A stretch of 64,000 nucleotides of DNA from Tridacna crocea (taxonomy: Eukaryota > Mollusca > Bivalvia > Cardiida > Cardiidae). A program made the position numbers and the translations under genes. How positions within the stretch are numbered: the first letter of the stretch is position 1; every line of letters starts with the position of its first letter. Shown here in pieces: positions 44,665 through 56,600 of this stretch. The DNA is taken from positions 14,595,001-14,659,000 of the forward strand of contig OX031058.1 in NCBI GenBank assembly GCA_943736015.1, in the 5' to 3' direction. The notes under the pieces were generated by a model. The model did not search any database, was not told where the DNA came from, and saw only the letters and a program-made list of their open reading frames with translations.

Positions 44665-47600
44665 CTGAAAAGAGTACAAGTTAGAACATGATCTTCTATA
44701 CTTGTGGACACCATTTTAATAAGCACGAGGAATAAAATCCTAAAATTTTAAAGAGTTTATACAAAGGTACGCCATGATACACTGGCGATTAGACTATTAG
44801 ATAAACTCAAAGCAAATGTTACCTTTTTCTGTTTTTGAAGTTGTAGGTATGTAAAATTGTCCAATATCACCAGATAGACAATTAAGATTTGAAATAAATA
44901 TTGAACCAAAATTGTATTTATAAATGTATACAAAACAGACCTCTTCTGGAGCTAGAGGGCTAGTAAAGAATCTTTCAACCTTTGGCTATTTCAAACAAGA
45001 GCCGTCAGAGACGGGTTATGCTCCCCGAACAAGTGCTTTTCATAAAATGTATGAAAATTGTTTTACATGAAGCCTCCTTTTTCCGCGACGCAGCCTGTAA
45101 TTGAGAAACCGGAAAAAAGGTATCTGGGCAACATTCCAACGTGTTAGATCTGAAATTTCACAAAGTTATGAGCACTGATGTAGGAGATATGAGTGAAAAA
45201 CAAGTTTTTACATGAAGCCCCCTTTTTCCGTGACGCACCCTCAAATTGAGAAACCGGGAAAGAGGTATTGGCGCATTGTTCGAAGAAGTTCAGATATGAA
45301 GTTTCATAAAATATGGTCCAAGGGTTGTGGGGAAATGGCTTCCCACGGGCGAACGGACGAACGGACATACGCACAGCGTGGCGACTATATGCTCCCCCGA
45401 AATATTTCGGGGAGCATAATAAAACGTTTTATTCAAAAGATCAGTGTGAGATAATTCTTTGAAGGTCAGAATGCTTAAGATTTTTTATCAAACAGCAAAC
45501 TGAAAGTATTTGTAGACGATAAATTGAAAACAGCTTAAAGGATGGTTCCTGTCTTTAAAATGGTTGACAACATGGCGGGAAACCGAGGAAATTCTGGTTC
45601 CTATAATGTTCTCAGTATAATACACAATATTTAAAAACAAATGTTTTTTCGAGAGCTGTTAAAACACGAAATCGTTTGGTAAAGGTTTAGACATCGGCTG
45701 CATGCTCACTTCTGACAGTGTCTTTCAGAAACTTGACAAATACCAGAAAGAGCCAACTTACACCAAGTCTCCAACCAGCAAGTGGTATCATACCCACAAC
45801 ACAAGCTGTTACGAGTCCGATAGTTACCACGGCTATTGTTCCGATGATGAAATTCAATGTCGTAAAAACCAGTATGGGCCATGCCGAAAACAGTCCAATG
45901 AGAATACCGATAACAGCCGAGTTTGCCAAAGTCTGAAAATAAGTGTTACAAGCAGTTATTTTTATGGCTGAGAGGGAACCTTAAACAAGAATTTCAGCAA
46001 ATTTGAGTTCACATAGAGATGAAGAGGCTCTAACTACACGTGCTTATGTCTAATCTATAAGATTACTGCAATAGGAAATTCACGTATTAATAATACATGA
46101 TATCCGGCCAGTTGCATAACGACAGTTTAAAGTTACCCCTAGGTTAAGCTATGACGAACTCATGGCTTAACTCAGGTTCAACTGCTATTATGCAACCGGC
46201 CCGATAATCATTATCATGCTTATTATAACCAAGTGCCCATTACCTCTACAATATTTAAAAAAGTAATTCATGGCGAGGCCTTGAAGAGACACTAAACCGT
46301 TGAACAAAAAATACAAAATGGATGGACAATCTAAAAGAAACAATAAACATAAATGAAAAACTAATGTAATAAATCTAAATTGTGTCATTGAAATATATTG
46401 AGGATCATACTCCACACCTCTTGAACGTGGATCCAGTGCCACAAGTTCTCTGTCACTTGAAACCCCTTCTTCAAAGGACCTGGCATACCCGAGTTCTGGA
46501 GACAAAAAAGATGAAACAAGATCAGGGTTTCTTCATGAATGTAACGCAGATAGAGACATTCTACTGTACAAATATGAACATTGGAGACATTCTCTTGGAG
46601 GAGTTATTTTACGAGGGACAGTGAAAAAGATACAGAACATATCATACGAAATCTTTCTTAACCCTTTCCCAAACCGGACAAAATTTTTGACCGGTCCAAA
46701 TTTAAAGCACGTGCAGACGACAAAACAAACGTAGCACAAATATTGAAACTTGTTTCCAGCAGGATAGAAAACATTGTGGGAAAAGGAGAAAATGCTGGTT
46801 ACCAGCATTTTCTCCTTTTCCCACAATGTTTTGAAAAGCCTTTATCCAGGAATTGTTTGGTAAAAGGTTAAGTTAGTCTTGGTTCTCTAGAGTATTCTCC
46901 TTTTCCCACAATGTTTTGAAAAGCCTTTATCCAGGAATTGTTTGGTAAAAGGTTAAGTTAGTCTTGGTTCTCTAGATACTCTATCTATAGCGAAATCATT
47001 TGGCATGCAGAAAATTTACAAATTACAAAATGCTTCGACTCATGTCAGCCTGCGCGGACTGCGCGGGCAATCATAAGTCGGTACATGTTGGAGATGCAAA
47101 AAAAAAAAACCCTCCTTTTTACATGGTAAGGCTCACGCATAATAACAAGAACATTAGACATGATATGGCGGTTTGTGACGAAAGAGAAAAGTTCACAAAG
47201 AGTACAACTGCAACGGTCTAAAAGTAAGCCGTTCTTTATCAAAAACTCATTCCAAATTAACTTCATGAACCACTATATCACAAAAATAGCCACATGCTTT
47301 GTTTTTCAACCATCTTATACTCGATTTTTCTTAGAACACAATACCCAATACCCCGGAGCAGAGGAATCTGATGAAGTTACTTCAGATGAATTCGATCAAG
47401 GATCAGTTGGAAAAAAAATCTACTGACATTGAAAGAAAAAAAAATCTTTACAGGGGAGACAACTGCGATTGAGTGGTTAAAGGAGTGTACATGTATAATT
47501 TCGATACCGAGGATTAGAAATGCCGAAGCTGCAATTTTGCATTTTTTGCATTTTCCGAAACTGCACATATTCCCGCGTCTTTCTGTCTGAGACCCATCCT

Positions 47601-50600
47601 CTTATCCAATTAAATCTCTTAGAAATGACATGTGACAAAATGCGGGACGCTGATTTGGTCAAAAACTGTGTACATGAAAAGGCCGGACCCTTAGTTACAG
47701 AATATCAAGCTCCGGCATTTGCGATCTTTCAGCGGGAGACTTTTTCGCGGTGTTTTAAAGCCCCTCTCTGGAACTTTAGAATCAACAATTGTTTGATAAA
47801 AGTAAATACACCAATCATATGAAATAAAACAATATTCCCTCTGGATTTTATGTCTAGAGGTAAAGGCAAAAATACCGGACATGGGCTATTGGTGGCGTCA
47901 CATGCCGTAGTCACAATTTTTCACGCATTGGAAAAGCCGTAGCTGCGAGAGATGACTTGGAAATAGCCGAACATACAATTGTCTAGAGAAAAATACAACT
48001 ATGATGTGCGTATTTCGTATTTTGTATTAAAATAGAGACCAGTTTTATTACGAAGTGACACTATAGCATTTAAAACATTTTGTATAAAAACATGGAACAG
48101 TTTTTTCATCCTCCTGAAAAGTTGGGATTTTGCAGCTTCGGCATTTCTAATCGTCGTATTTTGGTATGTCGCACGCTCCGTCTCTCATTTCAGACAACTC
48201 TTGCTTGTTTATTTGTTTTTCGCAAGCGAATTGCACATAAAAGTGCAACATTGAGCACATAGGGTTTTTGTGGTATCTGTCGAAGACAATACCACTATGA
48301 GTTACAGATTGAATTTTGATAACCATGTATCTTATTTTGTGCAAAGCCAAAGGAAATAAACCCAGTTTTTTCTCAGGCAAATGAGTTTTACGGTGACACT
48401 CAGATATGTAATTTGAAATGGCATATTAAAATACATTTGGCGAGGCCATCGATCGTTGAGATACTTAATTTTGATTGAAAATACATGTAGCTTCTCTCGC
48501 TCATAGTCTTGTATTGGCGCAATGATACAAATTTGCCATCTGGCCCTGGGCTTTTTCGTTCCAAAACCAACTCGTTCCATGGCTTGTTCGTCCTATGATT
48601 GCGCGCTACTCCATTTGATTCTTCGTGAATATCGAGGTAATTGATTGTAATGTTGGAAATTAAATGTAAAAGGCTATGAAAATATTTCGAAATTATAGTT
48701 TTCAGGACCGAACTTAATTTTGTTCGATATATGAACGGGATTTTTCTCTCTATTCGTCATGCATCCTACTGTCAAGGGGCGTTACTCCTGCTTTCTCCTA
48801 ATGATCAAAGGGAGACCACTTTAAAAAAAAAATGAACCAAACTTTGTCATGAGTACTCTCCCTTCAACCGAAAAGGTATTCATTTGCTTAGTGGGTTGAC
48901 TTTTAAGCCAATATTTGAACAACATGTCTCTGTTTCTTTCAAAATATTAATTCCACACATCAGGTTTCTTCGACAAATACCAGTTCAGCGTTCTCAACTC
49001 TTTGATTACTTCAATGAAGTGATACCCTTGTACACTTACAATAGAATTCATGAACGCTTCCCATTCCTCAAATATTGGCATACCATCCTTATAGTTCAGA
49101 CTATAAACATTCATTGTTGTGTTGATTTCTACAGCTAGATACATTGTCCTTGTGCCGTAAAACAGACCTGTAAAGTAAAGAAACATTTAATATATTACCA
49201 CACAATCCCTACTTTTGACGCCCCTGAGAAAGAAGCCTTTTGAAAACACTGTGGGAAAAGGAGAAAATGCTGGTAACCAGCATTTTCTCCTTTTCCCACA
49301 ATGTTTTCTACCCTTACCAGAACAAATTTCAATTTTTCAGTCACCTTTATTTTGTCGTCTGCAAATGCTTTCAATTTGAACCAGTCTAAAATTTTGTCGT
49401 GTGGTAAAGAGTTAAGCCATGTTCTGAGAAAAGCGGTACTTATTGCATCTCCGTTTTGCATGGTACCAAGCATCTTCGCAAGCCAAGGCTGACGATTCAC
49501 TACGCTACTCTACCCTTGGCGGATCGAGCTTCATTTTTACATTCCCCCGATGCGCTTTTTCATTGGATGCAGCCAGCTCTAACTGCAAGGAATGAAATGG
49601 CTCGTAGCATTTCATCTTGATAAAAATAGAACAAGGTCGCTACCTTTCGAATAGAACATAAACATGGCTACCGCCATTTTAAAATCAACATCATGACGAA
49701 ATAGGCAGAGAGAGAGAGGAAGGCTTTCGATATTCTAATTGTTTTGTTCGACGTGACTTTGAATATATGGTATTAAATTACAAAAATCCACTTCTTAAAT
49801 ATTTCTTCTGGATACCGAATGTTAGCTATATACTGTAAGCTTCATTCATTAACCCATTACCACAAGCATTTTCTCCTTTTCCCACAATGTTTTCTACCCT
49901 TCACAAAACAAATTTCAAATTTTCAGTCACTTTTGCTTTTTGGACAAGTCTAAAATTTTGTCGTCTGGTAATGAGTTAAACCAAATCGGCACTGATCTAA
50001 TGCCTACCCGAATAAGTATAAAACGCCGACTGTGTTCCATCTACCCGGTGTTCTCCAAACAGATTGTTGTACTTAAAGTAGTCCGATGTCGCTTGTATAC
50101 TGTACCCGTCTGTCATCCAGAAACTCACCAAAATCTACAAATATACAAGGAAATATCAGAGACCGTATTGAAATTCAGCAGCGGATAGGTTTAGAAGTCT
50201 AACTGTTAACATGCCATTTATTTGTTTTTCAACTTATTCAGAATCTGTTAACATGCCATTTATTTGTCTTTCAACTTATTCAGAATCTGTTAACATGCCA
50301 TTTATTTGTTTTTCAAGTTATTCATTATCTGTCTTCCAATGTTTGCTTCGGAAAACATGAATTACTTTATGTATTACCGACACGCACATTTTTTTCAATT
50401 TGTATATCTACATACATTCTTTTCACATCTCGTGCTTATTGTATTTGTGTCGGCTATGAACATGTTTATACATGTATTTAATGCAAAATAAAGATTATGT
50501 TAAAAAAAAAAAAGAAATTCATGGAGGAAAGATTTATGATGTCGCCGCCGTCTTAACTGCCACTTAACCCTTTCCCAAATGACAAATTTTAGAATCTTCC

Positions 50601-53600
50601 AAACTGAAAGAGTTTGCAGACGACAATTTTAACTTTCATAACAATGGCAGAAAATTATCTGAACGGGCAGAAAACACTGTGGGAAAAGGAGAAATTGCTC
50701 GTTAGGAGCAATTTCTTCTTTTCCCACATTGTTTGCAAAAGACATGTACTGCAGACACGTAAAACAAGGGCTTGTTTGGGAAAGGGTTAACTTATTCCTG
50801 TTACTGCTATTTAACTTATTCCTTATCAAAAACAAAAAACAATTCGCATACCCTTTATATCGTAATATCGAGCTCTGTTCTCACGAGGTGATAGACGGCA
50901 ATCTAGATTTAAGATCAGAACTCGCAGAACGTGGAAAATGTCAGAAATAAGTCAAACAATATCCTCATGATTTCAAACGCATTGCAGGAACGCACCCCGG
51001 ACATGAGATGAATTCTGTCTTTTTAATAGATCCACAAAATATGTTACGTTTTAAGTTCGAGAATAAAAAAAATAACTTATGCAAATTAGATGATGCAAAT
51101 TACAAGTATAGGCTTACCTGAAAGTATCGATCAAAGTTGGACGGCAATGTGTAGGGGTATATTTGTGAATTGTACGCCATGAAGTCCGATACATTTCCGG
51201 GTGTGACCGGAAGTGACAAGTTCATGTGTTCCGGATATTTCCGGATTCCTGTCCATATCGACCTCTCCTGACTTTCTCTCTGAAATTCAAAACAAATAAC
51301 AACAACGAATTAAAATATATATACTGTATATATATAGAGAGAGAGAGCACAATTCTGTACTCCGTACCTCCTTCACCCTTTACCAAACCATCCCTGGTTT
51401 TTACGACCCTGAGATAGAAGCCGTTTGAAAACATTGTGGGAAAAGGAGAAAATGCTGGTAACCAGCAAGGGAAAGAATTCAGAAAAAAACATGGTTAACT
51501 GTCGTTTTACTGTTTCAGTTATCTCCCTTTCTTTCAAGCTACCTTCAAGTCTACCTTTACTGTTCGCGGCCTGTAACCAAACTATGACCAAAATCATAGT
51601 TAATATTATAGTGGAGCCTTCATTCAAAAACTTTGAAAAAAAAGTCCGATTTATTAAGCTGGCAGCGAAACGGTCAATGTGGAGTGTATAATAAAACATT
51701 TTCATTATCATCGGACTGAAGTAAATCACGTGATCGAACTGGTCTGGTACTTTGTTACATGCATGCAGTTGTTGTAGTCGTGCTGCTAATCACCTAAAAA
51801 GCAAGTTAGCAAAAGCAGGATTTTTTAAAGCTCCTGGTAACCGGCATTTTCTCCTTTTCTCACAATGTTTTCTACCTTTCCAAAGTAAAAATTTAATTCT
51901 AATTCACATTAATTTTGTCGTCTGCAAAACCTATTAATTTGGACAAGTCCAAAATTTTGTCGTCTGGTAAATGGTAAAGTAAATTTCAACCGCTTTGACT
52001 TTGCTCTAAACTAAGTCTCCAGTTGCAAACGACATCAATCGTAGAACAGACTAAATGTTCCGTGCAATCTGATCTTGACCTATACCGGCTGGTTAGAGCC
52101 AGCTCAAGTCGCTATCTGTAAAGTAGGATTAACAGAGATTTTGAAAGCTTTTGACCGAATTAGTTTACTCAAGGTTTCAGTGACGTCAAGTTTACATTTT
52201 TGAGGGGATTATCATGTTTTGATATTAACCCTTTATCACACTGTACCGACATTTTAACGACGTCGGGAAAGAGAACGTTTGAAAACATTGTGGGAAAAGG
52301 AGAAAATGCTGGTTTCCAGCATTTTCTCCTTTTCCCACAATGTTTTCTAATTTCTACCCTACCAAAGACAACTTAACCTTTTCCAAAACAAACCCTGGTT
52401 TTTACGTGTCTGCAGTACAAGTCTTTTAATAAACACTGTGGGAAAAGGAGAAATTGCTCGTAACGAGCAATTTCTCCTTTTCCCACAGTGTTTTCTACCC
52501 ATTTGAAGAACTTTCTGCCATTTTTATCAAATTTGAAATTGTCGTCTGCAAACTCTTTGAGTTTGGAAGAGTCTAAAATTTGTCGTTTGGGAAAGGGTTA
52601 AACAATTCTAACCACGTTTAAATTAACGGATGTAAACGTTATGGGTTTGGATAGGTCTAAAATTTTGTTGAATGGTAAAGTATTAAATGTACATGACATT
52701 AGATCTCTTTACTCGAAATGGCGTTCTACGACACTGTCATCAATATGTCCACAATATCCTCGTGATATCTTATTTATTCAATTGTTATTGTCCATGAAAG
52801 AGTAGACAAACTTGTGACAAAGGGAGACAATGGTAGTTAAAAGCATTTTCTCCTATTCAGTCTTAAATTTGAAAAAAAAATTACACAAATTTATAAATGA
52901 AAATCGAAAATATCTTGATTACTATAGTTATACCCCAATCTCTTGCAGGTAACAACAATCTAATATCAGTGTTTGCATATGTCTTCCCAATATCAGGCCA
53001 GAGAAAGTAAATGAAAAATTTACAAATATCACTATTCTTTTTTTTTTAAGCCTTGACCACACAATCCCTACTTTTGACGACCCTGAGAAAGAAGCCTTTA
53101 GAAAACATTGTGGGAAAAGGAGAAAATGCTGGTTACCAGCATTTTCTCCTTTTCCCACAATATTTTCTACCTTTCACAAAACAAATCTCAACTTTTCAGT
53201 TACTTTTATTTTGTCGTCTGCAAATGCCTTCGAGTTGGACAAATCTAAAATTTTGTCGTTTGGTAATGAATTAAACAAAGTCAATTTATTGTTCCTTTCA
53301 ACTAAATCTTTATTTTATATTTCATGATAGCTTAGTCTCTTTTTGGCAACTGATACTTTTTTCCTGACACATTTTATCGTGATTCTTTTTTTCCTTATTC
53401 TTTCTTTCCTACAGTCGATCTATATACGTGTTTACATTGTAATTTCAAGGGTGGTTTTCTATAAAAAAAAAAAAAATAGGGGACAGGATGGATCCAAACT
53501 AGACGTTCTCTTCTGCAGTCTGATCTGGAATTATCCTGTCCGCAATAGGTGGTCTAATCTTCATCTACGTTGTCTCGAACAGCGACTACAGTTATGCTTA

Positions 53601-56600
53601 GTATGCCAAGGGTTTGATCTATTTTTTAGCCTGAATAGCAAAATCCCCTGCAACGCGTGCCTGTGAACAAACCGTGCACCTAACCCTTGGGTTGCTAAGC
53701 GCGACTCACTGACCTTCTGCGGACAGTGTAGATCAAGATCAGACTGCACATAACGTGCAGTCTGATCTTTGATCTGCACTGTCCGATAAGGGGATATCAT
53801 TTCCAAAAATATAAAGTTGAAAAATAGCAACTTTTAAGTTTTTTCTTTAGAATTGAATTAAATTGTTTTATTTATTTAACAGGACAAGGGTTTATATTGA
53901 ACAATTACAAGTGATTACGTAATTATACGATCGATTTTGAAATAAAGACGGCTTACTGAAAGAAAATCTACTAGGGGTTTCACGCAAAAATCCCTGGTTC
54001 ACGGTCAAACATTTTGTTAAGAGGAAATTTATACCACAAAAAACATAATAAGGTTAACTTTGAAGTCTGGTATTCGAGACAAACTGGCTATAACCAACTA
54101 ATCAACAAATCAATCGACCGACCGACTAGCCAATCGACCGACCAACCAACCGACCAGCCGACCAGTTAACCAACCAACCAACCGACCGACCGATCGACCG
54201 AATCCACAAAAACCACAAAAACATAAGGTAAACTTTGAAGTCTGGTATTCGAGACAAACTGGCTATAACAAACAATTGAACCAACCGACCGACCTACCGA
54301 CCAACTAACCGACGGACGGACGGACGGACGGACGGACCGACCGACCAACCAACCAACCAACCAAACAACCAACCAACCAACCAACAAGCAAACCAACAAA
54401 CCAACCAACTACATAGTCAATGACAAAAGTGGTTGTGAGTTTGATACCCGGTTGAGGCGAACTTTCTTTCCGGCGTATTTTCGCCTCTCACCTCTGCTGA
54501 AGCATATGAGAAAAGTAGTCGGTGGCTTTGGAAAGAAAGTAGTGTAAGTACCGGTGTGAGAAAGCCAGAAAACACATGTGCGTCACCGACCGCAATGATA
54601 TGACCTTAGCTGTTAAAGTGGCGTTAAACCCCAATACAACCAACCTACCAACTCATTTTATAATTCGAAAGCAACGCTTTTTTTGATTAGCTAAACTAAA
54701 TGTATCAAGCCAATAAAAAACTGTGTTACTTTCAAGTTAAAAAATGCTGAAGAAAATGACTATGAACATGTAAGGTGTTATTTCATACATCAAGTCGCAT
54801 CTGATCGTACCAACAATTCCAAATTCACAGTCCATATTCACCAACCATTCTGAGTTGCATTCTAAGCCTCACTTTTATAATTTGAAAGCAACACTTTATA
54901 TGACTGGCTGAACCATGTGGTTCAAGCCAATCAGAGATTGTGTCATTTTCAAGTGAAAGAATGCTGAAGAAAATGACTATGAACGTTCTTACGAATGGTT
55001 GTTGAGCTATGACGGACCCGGGCTATGGAAACCTGGGTCGGTATTCACCAACCGTTGAAGGTGGCCCTTCAGATTTTGGGACGAAAATTTTACAAAAATA
55101 CAAAAAATTCATCTTTATACTCCCAAGGCCTTTTAATTTTCATTCATAAAACCCTAGTAGTCGAAAACCATCTGACAACAAGAGAAATTAGAGATTTACT
55201 ACGGTCCAGGTCGACACCGACGGGAACCACGGTCTATTTTTAGATGAGCAATTTGCTCATTTACATACCGGAAATACACAAATGACGCTTCAAACATAGC
55301 GCCCGAAGAAGAAATTTTGGAAAATAATTACATGTTTGTTATGTTATGGAATTTAAGCGTCATTAGTCACGTGCCAGTCACGTTACATTCCCACAATGCT
55401 TTTTTTTTTATCTTTGGCGCGAAATCTAAAAATAGCTTAAGAGGCTACGTAGCGCTTTAAGGGAATACCATCATTTTTTTTTTTGTAATTTTTATGATTC
55501 TTAATTATTGATGATTTGTATTGTTTTCTTCATATAAATTTCAGTGATATATATAGTTTTTGATTGGGTGCGATATGAAATTCTAAATACCCTCCTTTAA
55601 GAATATTCATATTCTTCAAGATTTTGAAAGGAACACAACTCCTGATTGGCTTAACCAAATGTTTTAGCCAATCAAGTGTCGTGTTACTTTCAAAGTTTGA
55701 ACATTCTAGAGAATAAGACAAAGAACGTTCTTAAGAATGGTCAATGAATGCAGACCCCGGGTTTGAAGAGATGTGAACACTTCGAAAAGCAAACACCCTC
55801 AAAGTCAAACACTGCCAAGACAACTATACATACAAAAGTAAATACACCGATTTGAACCTAAAAGCGATCCCTATGCTTTAATTGCATATTAAACACAAAT
55901 ACAAGGCACAAGTGCTTCGACCATTTTACCTTTTAACGCTTTATCTAATGACAGTATCCACTGAGGAATTTACTTTCAGACAATATAGTGAATGTGGCTG
56001 AAATAAACGAAATTTGTTGTCGAAAGGTCTGAAAACATCGTGAAAAAAGGAGAAAATGCTGCTTACCAGCATTTACTCCTTTTTTCACGATGTTTTTAAA
56101 AGCTTTCTTAGGTGGTTGAAAAACGAGACTGTTTTGTAAAGGATTAAAAAGATCAAATATTTAATCCGAGCAAACCAATCGAAATCCACCCATTTCTCTT
56201 TCTACTCTTTCAACGCAAGAGATCATAAAGCCTGCAACACGTGAAATGGGGGCATTCGAACATTTGCGTAAAGTGTCGTCTCGGATCAGTCTGCGAAGTC
56301 CGCGCAGGCTAATCCGAGACGGCACTTTAAGATCACATTTGGTTTTGTGCTACAGTAAACTTCCGCAAAACATAAAATTACATTACATAAACACGGAAAG
56401 TTCGTTTCGGATTAGCCCACGCGGACTGCGCAGGCAGATCTGAGCCGATACTTTACGCAAATGTCCGACCGCCCCTTTTCGCTGCATGTCGAGTTGGTAA
56501 ATGTTTATGTGTATGTGTTGGGGGTGGGGGGTTGAATGGGGAATGTATCTTTTTATTAGTCTTTTATGTCAATATGGAGACACAAACTTTCTTAAAAGTT

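Noticed and set aside
48947-49039. Extension of the Dispatched exon past 49040 to a stop
   Set aside because: A perfect GTAAGT donor at 49039-49034 and an in-phase next exon with family-specific WHW text argue for splicing there.
54166-54408. Open frame rich in GWLVGRSVRPSV repeats
   Set aside because: It is the translation of an ACCG/ACCA simple repeat.
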